64,000 nt of DNA from Pelagibacteraceae bacterium AG-470-G21 (lineage in GTDB: Bacteria > Pseudomonadota > Alphaproteobacteria > Pelagibacterales > Pelagibacteraceae). The DNA lies in the NCBI GenBank assembly GCA_003211555.1, contig QCSH01000005.1, positions 1 to 64,000 on the forward strand, given 5' to 3'. The notes below the pieces were generated by a model. The model was not told the origin of the DNA, did not search any database, and worked only from the letters and a program-made list of their open reading frames with translations. This document shows positions 16,941 through 26,542 of the stretch, one piece after another (the first letter of the stretch is position 1; each line of letters opens with the position of its first letter). The translations under genes were made by a program, and so were the position numbers.

Positions 16941-18808
16941 GCTATATGCTTAATAGACTTTCTTTTTAGATGAGACAACAAAATATATACAGCAGCTGGG
17001 GTAATTCCATCGATTCTTAAAGCTTGTCCCATTGTCTTTGGTTTGATTCTTTTAAATTTTGATTTTACCTCAATAGATAGTCCTGAAAAATTATCATAAT
17101 TTAGATTTTCAGGTATTAACAGATTTTCATCTCTTTTAAATGCTAGAATTTCAGCTTTTTGCTTACTTAGATAGCCTTTATAGTGTGAATTAATTTCTAA
17201 TTGTTCATCAATTTCACGTGAAACATGCTTAATTTGAGGCCATATTTCTCTAATTTTAACCATATTAACTGATTTTTGTCCTAAAACTTGATTGGCAGAT
17301 CGAACAATTCCATCTTTCGCAATATTTACCCCAAATTTTGCAATTTTTGTGGGTGTTATGTTTAATTTATCCATTTGAGACTGAATTTTAGATAATTGTG
17401 TATATTTCTCTCTATATATTTTTTCTCTCTCTTTAAGTACAATTCCTATATTTATTCCTCTTTGAGTCAATCTCACGTCAGCGTTATCAGACCTTAATGA
17501 GAGTCTATACTCAGCTCTAGAAGTAAACATTCTATATGGTTCTGCAACACCTTTTGTTACAAGATCATCAATCATTACTCCTATATATGCTTCAGATCTA
17601 TCCAAAATAAATGGTTCTTTTCTCTTAAATGCTAAGGCTGCATTTATTCCTGCAATTATTCCTTGAGCTGCTGCTTCTTCATACCCAGTTGTGCCATTTA
17701 TCTGCCCTGCAAGATAAAGGTTTTTAATTTTTTTTGTTTCTAAAGTTAAAAAAAGCTCTCTAGGATCAACAAAATCGTATTCAATGGCATATCCTGGCCT
17801 TATGATTTTTACATTTTCTAAACCATTGATTTTATTACATATTTCTTGCTGTATATCAGCTGGTAGAGATGTAGATATTCCATTTGGATAAATTGTATGA
17901 TCATTTAAACCTTCTGGCTCTAAAAAAATTTGATGTCTTTGCTTATCTGCAAATTTTTTTATCTTATCCTCTATAGATGGACAGTATCTAGGGCCTACAC
18001 CTTGTATGCTTCCAGAATACATGGCACTTCTTTTTATGTTTTTAGAAATAATTTTATGAACAGCTTCATTCGTATAAGTCATTCTACACGAAATTTGTTT
18101 ATTGTAGTTTTTCTTCGTTAAGAATGAAAAGAAGTATGGATCATCATCTGCATGCTGTTCCTCTAAATTGTCAAAATTAATTGTTCGAGCATCGAGTCTT
18201 GGAGGAGTGCCTGTTTTTAATCTTCCTATTTTAAAATTATACTTTTCTAATTGTTCGCTCAAACCTGTTGAAGGTTTCTCGTTAAATCTTCCAGCTGGTG
18301 TCTTTTCATCTCCAATATGAATCAATCCATTTAAAAAAGTGCCAGTTGTTAGAATTATTTTTGATGATCGAATTTCTTTACCAGATTGTGTCACAAAACT
18401 AATTATATCATTATTTTTAAAATTAAACTTAATTACCGAATCAGAAAAAATGCTTAAATTACAATAGTTTAAAAGCTTTTCTTGCATAAATTTTTTATAA
18501 AGCTGCCTGTCACTTTGTGTTCTAGGTCCTCTTACTGCTGGACCTCTGCTCCTGTTTAATAATCGAAATTGAATGCCAGATTTATCTGCCACCTCTCCCA
18601 TTACACCATCCAAGGCATCGATTTCTCTCACTAAATGACCTTTACCCAAACCTCCTATAGCTGGATTACAAGACATCTCTCCTATGGAGTCAAATTTGTG
18701 AGTAAATAGAGCAGTGTTAACACCTAACCTTGCTGATGCCGCAGCTGCCTCACAGCCAGCGTGACCACCACCTATTACTACAACATCGAATGATAGCTCG
18801 TTTTTCAT
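16937..18808 (-). CDS. mnmG: tRNA uridine-5-carboxymethylaminomethyl modification enzyme MnmG (GidA)
   Basis: FAD enzyme that with MnmE makes the cmnm5 modification at wobble uridine 34. The 623 residues start with the dinucleotide motif [21 protein letters not shown] (about 9-29), then [65 protein letters not shown] and [20 protein letters not shown]. Full length. A near-parS sequence lies inside its coding frame. It stands between mnmE (upstream) and rsmG (downstream, overlapping 4 bp). Confidence 0.98.
   Translation of the reverse strand: MKNELSFDVVVIGGGHAGCEAAAASARLGVNTALFTHKFDSIGEMSCNPAIGGLGKGHLVREIDALDGVMGEVADKSGIQFRLLNRSRGPAVRGPRTQSDRQLYKKFMQEKLLNYCNLSIFSDSVIKFNFKNNDIISFVTQSGKEIRSSKIILTTGTFLNGLIHIGDEKTPAGRFNEKPSTGLSEQLEKYNFKIGRLKTGTPPRLDARTINFDNLEEQHADDDPYFFSFLTKKNYNKQISCRMTYTNEAVHKIISKNIKRSAMYSGSIQGVGPRYCPSIEDKIKKFADKQRHQIFLEPEGLNDHTIYPNGISTSLPADIQQEICNKINGLENVKIIRPGYAIEYDFVDPRELFLTLETKKIKNLYLAGQINGTTGYEEAAAQGIIAGINAALAFKRKEPFILDRSEAYIGVMIDDLVTKGVAEPYRMFTSRAEYRLSLRSDNADVRLTQRGINIGIVLKEREKIYREKYTQLSKIQSQMDKLNITPTKIAKFGVNIAKDGIVRSANQVLGQKSVNMVKIREIWPQIKHVSREIDEQLEINSHYKGYLSKQKAEILAFKRDENLLIPENLNYDNFSGLSIEVKSKFKRIKPKTMGQALRIDGITPAAVYILLSHLKRKSIKHIA
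17210..17225. promoter_or_regulatory. Second parS-like site (14 of 16)
   Basis: The 12-bp core TTTCACGTGAAA is intact and the right arm is complete; only the two outermost left bases differ from the consensus. It lies 317 bp downstream of the rsmG site on the plus strand, within mnmG. Probable ParB site. Confidence 0.65.
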
Positions 18809-18884
18809 AGTTGTAATTTATTATTGATATTAAAATTTACAAGAAAACAGTTAAAAAAGTTTAAAAAACCTAAAATACCAAAGG

Positions 18885-20216
18885 TTATTTACCTATGCAA
18901 AAATCATTGAAAATTGATCCCAATATCTCTTCAACATCAACTTTGCCAACGATCATTCCTAAATATCTAGTTGCTAATCTTAAATCCTCAGCTGCTTTAT
19001 CAAAATCTTCCAAAGATTTTTTTTCTTCAAACTTTTCTAAATGTTCAACACATTTCTCGAGGTTAGCTCTATGTCTTTCTCTAGTTATAAAGATATTTTC
19101 TGATGAAATAAATTTATCTTTCAAATTTTCTTTAATTGAATTGATAAATTTATCTAAATTTTTTTCTTCTTTAATCGAAATATAAATTGGATCAAATTTT
19201 TTGATTTCAGAGCTAATGTTATCTATGCCTAGATCCATTTTATTTATTACTAAAATCGTTTTCTTAACTCCAAAATCCTTTAAAAAATCAGTAAAATCGA
19301 GACTTTTTGGCTCCATTACAACTATGTTCAGATCGGAATTTTTAGCGCTTTTCAAAGCCAATTTAATTCCCTTTTTTTCAATATCATCTTTAGACTCTCT
19401 TATTCCTGCAGTGTCAGATATTACAACGGGAAAACCATCTAAGTTTAAGTGAGCTTCTATAATATCTCTTGTAGTACCTTCTATCTCAGATACAATTGAG
19501 ACTTCTCTTCTAGTTAAGTAATTTAATAAAGATGATTTTCCGGCATTTGTAGGACCAACTATTGCAATTTTAAATCCTTCTCTAATCCTTTCTCCAACTT
19601 TTTGATCATTTAATATTTTCATTATTTCATCTTTTACACTTTTTGTTTTTAGGTGAATATTATTTAGAATATTCTCAGGAAGATCATCCTCAGGAAAATC
19701 AATTTTAGCTTCAACACTTGATAAAACTTTTATAAGTGCTTCTCTGAGCGAATTAAATTTATCTGAACTTTTTCCAGACATAATTTTGATCGCTTGCTGT
19801 CTTTGGATTTCTGTTTCTGATGAAATTAAATCTGAAATACTCTCTGCTTTTAATAAATTTATTTTACCATTTTGAAAAGCTATTTTAGTAAATTCGCCAG
19901 GTTCTGCTAATCTGCAATTATCGATTTTAAAGATTGATTTTTGAATAGCTGCTACAACTGCTTTACTGCCATGTACATGGAATTCGGCCATATCTTCGCC
20001 TGTGTAGCTATTTGGAGCAGGAAACCATATTAATATACCTTCATCAATAAGCCCATTTTCATTGACTTTATTGAATTTCCGTCTGGTGGCCACTCTGGGT
20101 GTAGGAAGCTCTTTATTGGTCAATTCGTATATAACTTTTTGTGTCTCCAAACCCGAAACTCTTATAACAGAAATTCCTGCTATTCCTGGACCAGAAGACA
20201 GAGCAAATATTGTCAT
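18885..20216 (-). CDS. mnmE: tRNA modification GTPase MnmE (TrmE)
   Basis: GTPase partner of MnmG. The 443 residues have the N-terminal folate-binding domain (FALSSGPGIAGISVIRVSG, AEFHVHGSKAVV, CRLAEPGEFTKIAFQNGKINLLKAE), the inserted G domain with P-loop VGPTNAGKSSLLNYL (about 222-236), GTTRDIIEAHL, DTAGIRES and NKMD, and the C-terminal catalytic FCIGK that ends the protein. The start matches the family closely. It is divergent from the sulfotransferase gene with 46 bp between starts. Confidence 0.97.
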   Translation of the reverse strand: MTIFALSSGPGIAGISVIRVSGLETQKVIYELTNKELPTPRVATRRKFNKVNENGLIDEGILIWFPAPNSYTGEDMAEFHVHGSKAVVAAIQKSIFKIDNCRLAEPGEFTKIAFQNGKINLLKAESISDLISSETEIQRQQAIKIMSGKSSDKFNSLREALIKVLSSVEAKIDFPEDDLPENILNNIHLKTKSVKDEIMKILNDQKVGERIREGFKIAIVGPTNAGKSSLLNYLTRREVSIVSEIEGTTRDIIEAHLNLDGFPVVISDTAGIRESKDDIEKKGIKLALKSAKNSDLNIVVMEPKSLDFTDFLKDFGVKKTILVINKMDLGIDNISSEIKKFDPIYISIKEEKNLDKFINSIKENLKDKFISSENIFITRERHRANLEKCVEHLEKFEEKKSLEDFDKAAEDLRLATRYLGMIVGKVDVEEILGSIFNDFCIGK

Positions 20217-20262
20217 TAAATTAATTATAGCTAGTATTGAATTTAAATATATAAATTTTTCT

Positions 20263-21102
20263 ATGATTATTTGGATTGCATCTTATCCTAAATGTGGAAA
20301 TACTTGGGTAAGGTCTTTGTTATCTGCATATTATTTCTCAAAAAATGGAGAATTTAATTTTGATCTTTTAAAAAATATCAAACAGTTTCCAAGTAGAGAA
20401 TTTTTTGAAAAAAAAGTTTTCAGCGTAGATGAAGCATCAAGAAATTGGCTGCCAATACAAAAAAAAATAAAAGAAACAAGAAAAGTATATTTTTTAAAAA
20501 CTCATAATGTTTATGGAGCTTACAAAGGAAATAATTTTACAACTTCAGAATTTACTTTAGGTGCGATAAACATTGTTAGAGATCCACGAAATGTGATTAC
20601 ATCATTGATGAATCACTATTCAATAAATGAAGAAGAGGCACTTAAGATGTTAAGTAGTGTTCACAGAAATCTAAAAGATCGAAACAACAAAGATGATTAT
20701 TCTAACTATTCATTTATAAGTTCTTGGGCTAATAATTATAAGTCTTGGAAAATTTCTAAAAACATAAACAAACTTTTAATAAGATATGAAGATTTAGAAA
20801 ATAACAGGGTCAAAACATTCAGTAAGATATTAGATTTTACAAATAAGTTAATGAAGAATGGTCAACAAATTAATAAACAAAAGTTAGAAAAATCAATTAA
20901 AACAACTGATTTTGATGTATTAAAAAATAAAGAAAAGAAGGAGGGGTTTAATGAGGCTGTTTATTCTGAGGATTTAGTAGGGAAAAAACCTTTTTTCAAC
21001 CTTGGAAAAGAAAATAATTACAAAAAATTACTTAAAACAGAAACTATAAAATCAATTGAGAAAAGATTTGAAAACGAAATGAAGGAACTTGGTTATCTGT
21101 GA
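20263..21102 (+). CDS. Sulfotransferase-domain protein
   Basis: A 279-residue cytosolic-type sulfotransferase, which moves sulfate from PAPS to an acceptor that cannot be told from sequence. The PAPS 5'-phosphosulfate loop is IASYPKCGNTWVRSLLSAYY (about residues 4-23), and the 3'-phosphate site is NIVRDPRNVITSLMNHYS (about 104-121). KVYFLKTHN and LIRYEDLENN also fit. I start at the ATG at 20263; the open frame extends upstream, but that part is antisense to mnmE. It is the only plus-strand gene in the minus block between parB and hemE and convergent with rho (2 bp gap), so it may be an insertion into the conserved order. Confidence 0.88.
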   Translation: MIIWIASYPKCGNTWVRSLLSAYYFSKNGEFNFDLLKNIKQFPSREFFEKKVFSVDEASRNWLPIQKKIKETRKVYFLKTHNVYGAYKGNNFTTSEFTLGAINIVRDPRNVITSLMNHYSINEEEALKMLSSVHRNLKDRNNKDDYSNYSFISSWANNYKSWKISKNINKLLIRYEDLENNRVKTFSKILDFTNKLMKNGQQINKQKLEKSIKTTDFDVLKNKEKKEGFNEAVYSEDLVGKKPFFNLGKENNYKKLLKTETIKSIEKRFENEMKELGYL

Positions 21103-21104
21103 GA

Positions 21105-22376
21105 TTAAGACGGTTTATTCATTGAATTGAAAAAGTCTGAATTACTTTTCGTATCTTTCAATTTTGAATTTATAAATTCTATTGCATCCATTGATCCCAT
21201 TGGTGCAATTATTCTTCTTAAAACATTCATCTTTTGTAGATCATTTTTTTCAAATATTAATTCTTCTCTCCTCGTTCCAGATTTAGTTATATCTATTGCG
21301 GGATAAATTCTTTTTTCTGAAATTTTTCTGTCTAATATAGTTTCACTATTTCCAGTTCCTTTAAACTCTTCGAATATAACTTCATCCATTCTGCTACCAG
21401 TATCAATTAATGCTGTTGCTATAATTGTTAAAGATCCACCTTCCTCAATGTTTCTCGCGGCACCAAAAAATCTTTTTGGTCTTTGGAGCGCATTGGCATC
21501 TACACCTCCGGTTAAAACTTTTCCTGAACTTGGAACCACTGCATTGTAAGCTCTTCCTAGTCTAGTTATAGAATCAAGTAATATTACAACATCTTTTTTA
21601 TGCTCGGTTAGTCTCTTGGCTTTCTCTATTACCATCTCCGCAACAGCCACATGCCTTTGAGCAGGTTCATCAAAGGTAGAACTTATTACTTCTCCCTTTA
21701 CTGTTCTTTGCATATCAGTTACTTCCTCGGGTCTTTCGTCTATTAGCAAAACCATTAAGTAACATTCTGGATGATTTGCAGTAATTGAATTTGCAATACT
21801 TTGTAAAATCATCGTCTTTCCAGCTTTTGGTGGTGATATGATCAATGACCTTTGTCCTTTTCCAATTGGGCTTACTAAATCAATCAATCTAGGAGTTAAA
21901 TCAACTTTTCTATCTATTTTTACACTTTCCACTTCCATCACTAACTGCTTGTTTGGATATAAAGGTGTTAAATTATCAAAAGCTATTTTATGTTTGAATT
22001 TGTCAGTTTCTTCGAAATTTATTTTACTTACTTGCAAAAGTGCAAAATATCTTTCACCTTCCTTGGGAGATCTAATTGGACCTTCAACAGTATCACCTGT
22101 TCTTAAACCAAATCGTCTTATTTGATTGGGGCTTACATAAATATCATCTGCCCCTGGCAAATAATTAGATTCGATTGCTCTCAAAAATCCAAACCCATCT
22201 TGCAATAATTGGAGAACTCCACCGCCAGTAATTTCTTCACCTTTTTCAGCTAATTTTTTTAATATGGCAAAGTAAATTTCTTGTCTTCTTAATGTGCTAG
22301 CGTTCTCAATGCCTAAATTTTCAGCTTCTGTAATTAGCTTTTCAGAGCTTTTTTCTTTTAATTCTTGAATATTCAT
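21105..22376 (-). CDS. rho: Transcription termination factor Rho
   Basis: Hexameric RNA helicase that ends transcription. The 423 residues contain the N-terminal helix bundle and RNA-binding OB fold ([45 protein letters not shown]), the P-loop [18 protein letters not shown] (about 178-195), Walker [19 protein letters not shown], the Q-loop [11 protein letters not shown], and the R-loop region [20 protein letters not shown]. Full length and normal. It is followed on the plus strand side by the convergent sulfotransferase gene. Confidence 0.98.
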   Translation of the reverse strand: MNIQELKEKSSEKLITEAENLGIENASTLRRQEIYFAILKKLAEKGEEITGGGVLQLLQDGFGFLRAIESNYLPGADDIYVSPNQIRRFGLRTGDTVEGPIRSPKEGERYFALLQVSKINFEETDKFKHKIAFDNLTPLYPNKQLVMEVESVKIDRKVDLTPRLIDLVSPIGKGQRSLIISPPKAGKTMILQSIANSITANHPECYLMVLLIDERPEEVTDMQRTVKGEVISSTFDEPAQRHVAVAEMVIEKAKRLTEHKKDVVILLDSITRLGRAYNAVVPSSGKVLTGGVDANALQRPKRFFGAARNIEEGGSLTIIATALIDTGSRMDEVIFEEFKGTGNSETILDRKISEKRIYPAIDITKSGTRREELIFEKNDLQKMNVLRRIIAPMGSMDAIEFINSKLKDTKSNSDFFNSMNKPS

Positions 22377-22436
22377 AATGTGGGGATTTTTAATTAGGTA
22401 AGATTAATATAGTTACTATTTTTTAGAATATCAAGG

Positions 22437-22871
22437 CTATAAAGGTTTAAAAACAACAATAAATACTATCAAAATCAACAATATTGTTGGGATTTCATTA
22501 ATATATCTAAAAAATTTGTGCGAATGTTTATTTAAATCTAATTTAAAATTATTCAAAATTTTACCAAGATACAAATGATAAAATGTTAGGATTACAACAA
22601 ATAGAATTTTTAAAATCATCCAAGTCTGACCAACCTGCTCAAAACCAATAAAATGTATCAAACCTAAACCAAAAATCCATGACAGGATCATTGCTGGTGT
22701 CATGATGTAAAAAAACAACTTTTTTTCCATAACTTTAAATATTTCTGAGGTTTTGGTCTCATGATTATTTTGAGAGTGATATACAAAAATTCTTGGTAGA
22801 TATAGTAAGCCTGCCATCCACGATATTACTGCAATCAAATGTAAAGATTTAAAAAATAGATAAAGATTCAT
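22437..22871 (-). CDS. hemJ: Protoporphyrinogen IX oxidase HemJ
   Basis: Integral-membrane, heme-containing oxidase that converts protoporphyrinogen IX to protoporphyrin IX, the step before ferrochelatase. The 144 residues form about four membrane helices. The N-terminal FFKSLHLIAVISWMAGLLYLPRIFVYH has the conserved His and Arg of the HemJ family, and KLFFYIMTPAMILSWIFGLGL follows. It lies 3 bp downstream of hemH in the hemE-hemH-hemJ order, which supports the role. Confidence 0.9.
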   Translation of the reverse strand: MNLYLFFKSLHLIAVISWMAGLLYLPRIFVYHSQNNHETKTSEIFKVMEKKLFFYIMTPAMILSWIFGLGLIHFIGFEQVGQTWMILKILFVVILTFYHLYLGKILNNFKLDLNKHSHKFFRYINEIPTILLILIVFIVVFKPL

Positions 22872-22874
22872 CTT

Positions 22875-23867
22875 TTAAGTATTTCTCTGAATGAGGCTCG
22901 TCAATAATTTGATATGATCTTCATTATCATTCAAACAAGGTATCATATCAAAATTCTCTCCCCCCGACTCTAAAAAACTTTCTTTGCCTTGAATAAGAAT
23001 TTCTTCTAAAGTTTCAACACAATCTGAAGAAAAACCAGGACAAATTGTTAGTATATTTTTTTTCCCTTCTTTTGGAAGTTGTTCAAGGGTCTTGTCGGTG
23101 TAAGGTTGCAACCATGCCTCAGGACCAAATCTAGATTGAAAAGTTGTTTTTATGTCTATTGTATTAAATTTTTCAGTAATTAATCTAGTGGTTTTATGAC
23201 AATAGCAATGATATGGGTCTCCCTTATCAAAATATTTTTTTGGGATACCATGATATGATGCTATTATTAAATCTGGCTTCCAGTCTATACTTTCTAGCTT
23301 TCTATTAATGGAATTTACTAATGCATCAATATACAGATTATCAGATTCGTAGTGAGGTACTACTTTTAAAGATGGTTGCCACCTCATATTCATAAGTGTT
23401 CTGTAAACCTCGTCACAAACTGTTGCTGTTGTAGCTGCTGCATATTGTGGGTAAAGCGGCAGAATTGTTAGTTTCTCACAACCTTCATCATGCAATTTTT
23501 TGATTTTACTTTTAATACTGGGATTTCCATATCTCATTGCAAAATCAATTATTACGTTTTCATCATCAATATTTTTAGAAATTTTTTCAGCTTGTCTTTT
23601 TGTGTAATAAAGTAATGGTGACATATTCTCCTCCTTCATCCAAATTTCTTTATACGCTTTAGCTGTTTTTGATGGACGAAATGTAAGTATAAATAAATTC
23701 AAAATTACCTGCCAAATAACTGGATTTACCTCTATTACCCTCCTATCAGATAGGAATTCTTTAAGATATTTCCTAATATCAAGCCAACCCGTTGAATCAG
23801 GGGTACCTAGATTTATAACTAACACACCAGTTTTTCCAAAGTTGATTTTTGGATGATCTTGTTTCAT
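22875..23867 (-). CDS. hemH: Ferrochelatase
   Basis: Inserts ferrous iron into protoporphyrin IX to make protoheme. The 330 residues show VLVINLGTPDS (about 16-26), FLSDRRVIEVNP, MSPLLYYTKRQAEKI, AMRYGNPSI, TILPLYPQYAAATTAT, the active-site His in LIIASYHGIPKKYFDKGDPY (about 200-219), SRFGPEAWLQPYTD, and CPGFSSDCVETLEEI. Overlaps hemE by 4 bp and precedes hemJ, giving a compact late-heme operon. Confidence 0.97.
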   Translation of the reverse strand: MKQDHPKINFGKTGVLVINLGTPDSTGWLDIRKYLKEFLSDRRVIEVNPVIWQVILNLFILTFRPSKTAKAYKEIWMKEENMSPLLYYTKRQAEKISKNIDDENVIIDFAMRYGNPSIKSKIKKLHDEGCEKLTILPLYPQYAAATTATVCDEVYRTLMNMRWQPSLKVVPHYESDNLYIDALVNSINRKLESIDWKPDLIIASYHGIPKKYFDKGDPYHCYCHKTTRLITEKFNTIDIKTTFQSRFGPEAWLQPYTDKTLEQLPKEGKKNILTICPGFSSDCVETLEEILIQGKESFLESGGENFDMIPCLNDNEDHIKLLTSLIQRNT

Positions 23868-24865
23868 TTAAACTCTCTAACAACTTTTACTAATTCTTCA
23901 ACCATATCGATCTCTGTTGTTGGCAATATTCCATGACCTAAATTAAATATGTAAGGGTGACTATTAAATATTTTTAAATATTCGCTCACTTTTTGTCTCA
24001 AATTTTTTTTGTCGCTTAATAATATATCAGGATCAAGACCGCCTTGAACTGGAATACTTATTTCATCAATTATTGACCTTGGATCAACATTGTAATCTAT
24101 GCTAATAACATCTGGATTAACGATATTACAAAATTTAGGGTAATCTTTAATATTACGAGGAAAGCATATTACTGGAACACCAAGTTGTTTAGTATAGTTA
24201 ACAAGTGATTTTGTTGGATTGTATAAAAATTTATCGAATTTATCATTGATTAATCCTGCCCAACTATCAAAAATTTGTATTATACTTGCCCCAGATTCAA
24301 CCTGATTTTTAATATGAAGTTTTATAAATTGATCTAAAACATCTAGCAACTTATCAATCAATTCTTCATTTTCAAAAAAATTCTCTTTTAAACCATTCTT
24401 CGGTGATACTTTGTTAATCATATACACCATTAAAGTCCATGGGGCGCCAACAAAACCAATTAAATCTTTACCAATTAAATTAGAGTCGTTCTTTAAATTT
24501 TCTAATAATTTATATACTGGCGCAAGATTGTCTGTAAACTCTTTTTCACTTATCTTGTCTAGGTTTATATTATTTAGATCACCAAGTTGCGGGCCAAAAT
24601 TTTTTTTAAATTCAACAAATTGACCAATACCATATGGAACCATAAGTATATCTGAGAAAATTACAGCAGCGTCGAATCCAAACCTTTTTATTGGTTGCAG
24701 TGTTATCTCTTTGGATAACTCAGGGTTTAAACATAATTTAATAAAATCAGTATTTTTTTTTCTTATTTCCCTAAATTCAGGCAAATATCTTCCTGCCTGT
24801 CTCATTAACCATACAGGCTTAACTTTAGTATTTTTATTTAACAAACATTCTTTAATAGGAGTCAT
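23864..24865 (-). CDS. hemE: Uroporphyrinogen decarboxylase
   Basis: Removes four acetate carboxyls from uroporphyrinogen III. The 333 residues include the family signature VKPVWLMRQAGRYLPEFREI (about 16-35), DAAVIFSDILMVPYGIG with the catalytic Asp, GFVGAPWTLMVYMI, and IFDSWAGLI, and the C-terminal FNLGHGILPTTEIDMVEELV. It is the first gene of hemE-hemH-hemJ. In several Alphaproteobacteria the chromosomal origin lies beside hemE, as suggested here. Confidence 0.97.
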   Translation of the reverse strand: MTPIKECLLNKNTKVKPVWLMRQAGRYLPEFREIRKKNTDFIKLCLNPELSKEITLQPIKRFGFDAAVIFSDILMVPYGIGQFVEFKKNFGPQLGDLNNINLDKISEKEFTDNLAPVYKLLENLKNDSNLIGKDLIGFVGAPWTLMVYMINKVSPKNGLKENFFENEELIDKLLDVLDQFIKLHIKNQVESGASIIQIFDSWAGLINDKFDKFLYNPTKSLVNYTKQLGVPVICFPRNIKDYPKFCNIVNPDVISIDYNVDPRSIIDEISIPVQGGLDPDILLSDKKNLRQKVSEYLKIFNSHPYIFNLGHGILPTTEIDMVEELVKVVREFK

Positions 24866-24908
24866 CTATATTAAGATAATTATATTTAGTATTATTAGTA
24901 GTATGTAT

Positions 24909-24917
24909 TGTAGATAA
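24909..24917 (-). promoter_or_regulatory. DnaA-box-like site (one mismatch)
   Basis: Reads TTATCTACA on the minus strand; consensus TTATNCACA differs at one base. First of three such sites in the hemE/ppsR gap. Confidence 0.45.
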
Positions 24918-24941
24918 CGTAAATTACTCAATTTAAACACT

Positions 24942-24950
24942 TTATTCACA
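24942..24950 (+). promoter_or_regulatory. DnaA box (perfect TTATNCACA)
   Basis: TTATTCACA matches the DnaA consensus exactly, in the middle of the candidate origin. Confidence 0.65.
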
Positions 24951-25023
24951 AGATATTTTTAATTCTATTTAAAAAACCCTTAATTTAAAACAATTATTTG
25001 ATGATAAAGGCATAGCCTAAAAT

Positions 25024-25032
25024 TGTTAATAA
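25024..25032 (-). promoter_or_regulatory. DnaA-box-like site (one mismatch)
   Basis: Reads TTATTAACA on the minus strand, one mismatch from TTATNCACA. In such AT-rich DNA this alone would be weak; its value is the clustering with the other two. Confidence 0.4.
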
Positions 25033-25146
25033 GATACTCACAATTATAAATATGTTAATTAAATGATAACAAAAAAGTAATTTTCACTATTTTATCAAAA
25101 AATTTATATTTCTTAGTTTTAAAATTACTTTAGAAACTATTTATAC

Positions 25147-25968
25147 ATGAAAAATACACATCAAATATACTTAATATCTGACTCAACCGGGGAGACTTTA
25201 GATAGAATTTTTATGGCCTTAAAAGCTCAGTTTAATAACTTTAATTATGAATTAAACCAATTTTCATTTACAAGAACAGAAAACCAAATTTATACTATAT
25301 TAAAAGAAGCAAAAAAAAGAGAAAGCCCAATAATTCTTTACACTGTTGTTAACAGCAGCTTGGCTAAATTTTTAGCGCAAGAGGCAAATAAGATGGAAAT
25401 ACCATGTTTTGGTGTTTTGGGTGATTTAATATTAAATTTCTCTAAAATTCTTAACCAAAAAGCGACGCACAAACCAAGTGGGCAGCACGTACTAGATGAA
25501 GAATATTATAAAAGAATTGAAGCAATACAATTTACAATGAATCACGATGATGGAAATCAGACAGAAAATATTTTAGAATCAGATATAATCCTAATAGGCG
25601 TAAGCAGAACAAGCAAAACACCAACATCAATATATCTAGCTAATAAAGGTTTAAAAACCTCTAACATTCCTCTCGTAAATAATATGAATATTCCTTTAGA
25701 TATAATTAATTCAAAAAAACTTTGTGTAGTTGGGTTAGTAACTGAGGCCGAGAGGTTGTTTGATATTAGAAGAAATAGATTAAATTCCTTAAAAGAAAAC
25801 GAAGCTACTGATTATACTGATATCGAGAAAATAAGAGATGAGGTGGAGAGATCAAAAAAAATTTTTAAAAAGAATAAATGGCCTACTATTGATGTCACAA
25901 GGAAATCTGTAGAAGAAACTGCTGCATCAATCATAAAAATATTCGAGATTCAAAATAAAAATGGTTGA
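25147..25968 (+). CDS. Pyruvate, phosphate dikinase / PEP synthase regulatory protein (DUF299)
   Basis: Bifunctional kinase/pyrophosphorylase that switches PPDK or PEP synthase off and on by threonine phosphorylation. The 273 residues carry IYLISDSTGETLDRI at the N-terminus, KPSGQHVLDEEYYKRIEAIQFTMNHDDG (about 112-139), and the P-loop-like IILIGVSRTSKTPTSIYLANKGLK (about 148-171). IPLVNNMNIP and VGLVTEAERLFDIRRNRL follow. It is the first plus-strand gene after the candidate origin and overlaps maf by 8 bp, an order shared with other Alphaproteobacteria. The target enzyme is not in this window. Confidence 0.93.
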   Translation: MKNTHQIYLISDSTGETLDRIFMALKAQFNNFNYELNQFSFTRTENQIYTILKEAKKRESPIILYTVVNSSLAKFLAQEANKMEIPCFGVLGDLILNFSKILNQKATHKPSGQHVLDEEYYKRIEAIQFTMNHDDGNQTENILESDIILIGVSRTSKTPTSIYLANKGLKTSNIPLVNNMNIPLDIINSKKLCVVGLVTEAERLFDIRRNRLNSLKENEATDYTDIEKIRDEVERSKKIFKKNKWPTIDVTRKSVEETAASIIKIFEIQNKNG

Positions 25969-26542
25969 AATAATATTAGCATCGAAAAGTAAAGTTAGAG
26001 AAGAAATTTTAATAAAAAATAATATTCAATGCCTTATAAAGCCATCAAATGTTGATGAAGAACCCGTGAAAAATAGCTTACTTCAAGATGGTGCTACCCC
26101 GGAGTTAATATCAAAAAATTTAGCTGAGCTTAAGGCCAATAAAATAAGTCAAACAAATATTGGTAAATTAGTATTAGGTGCAGATAGCGTGATTGACTTG
26201 AATGGATTGTTAATTTCTAAACCGGAAAACCGAGGACAGGCTTTTAAAATACTAAAAAATTTAAACGGAAAAAAACACCTATTGATAAGTTCAGTTTGTA
26301 TTTCTATGAATGGCTCAATGATATGGAATTATACTGATAAAGCTCAACTAACAATGAAAAATTTATCTGATAAAGAGCTCGAAGTATATTTAGCAAGCAT
26401 CTCTGATGAAAATTTGTATTCATATAATGTTTATCAAATAGAGGGAATGGGAAGAAAATTATTCTCTAGTATAGTAGGCGATGAAGATACAATAATGGGT
26501 TTGCCTGTAAAAAAAATTAAAGAGTATATCGAGAATTATTGA
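25961..26542 (+). CDS. Maf-family nucleoside triphosphate pyrophosphatase
   Basis: House-cleaning nucleotide pyrophosphatase (canonical or modified dTTP/UTP/CTP depending on subfamily, which I cannot assign). The 193 residues start IILASKSKVREEILIKNNI (family: LASxSPRRxxLL), have NVDEEPVKNSL, LVLGADSVIDLNG with the catalytic Asp (about residues 68-80), and YNVYQIEGMGRKLFSSIVGDEDTIMGLPV. The usual SPRR is degraded to SKVR, a tolerated change. One-base overlap with aroE. Confidence 0.92.
   Translation: MVEIILASKSKVREEILIKNNIQCLIKPSNVDEEPVKNSLLQDGATPELISKNLAELKANKISQTNIGKLVLGADSVIDLNGLLISKPENRGQAFKILKNLNGKKHLLISSVCISMNGSMIWNYTDKAQLTMKNLSDKELEVYLASISDENLYSYNVYQIEGMGRKLFSSIVGDEDTIMGLPVKKIKEYIENY

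Larger units (their letters stand above)
24866..25146. other. Candidate chromosomal replication origin (oriC)
   Basis: A 281-bp AT-rich gap between the divergent genes hemE and ppsR with no open frame worth calling. It holds one perfect DnaA box and two one-mismatch boxes, several AT-only stretches that could unwind, and TTAATTTAA-type repeats. The origin of Caulobacter and the proposed origin of Rickettsia lie next to hemE, and parABS lies 8-10 kb away, as usual near an origin. Genes to the left run mainly on the minus strand and those to the right on the plus strand. It must also contain promoters for both flanking genes. The origin role is inferred. Confidence 0.6.

Noticed and set aside
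18840..18884. Hairpin-like AACC...GGTT between mnmE and mnmG
   Set aside because: The stem is only four bases in AT-rich DNA and no T-run follows, so it is not supported as a terminator.
20062..20262. Longer start for the sulfotransferase gene
   Set aside because: The extra 67 codons lie antisense to the start of mnmE and have no family motif; the PAPS loop follows directly after the ATG at 20263.
24866..25146. CtrA-type TTAA-N7-TTAA sites in the candidate origin
   Set aside because: TTAA is too frequent in this DNA to be informative and no pair with clean 7-bp spacing was found.
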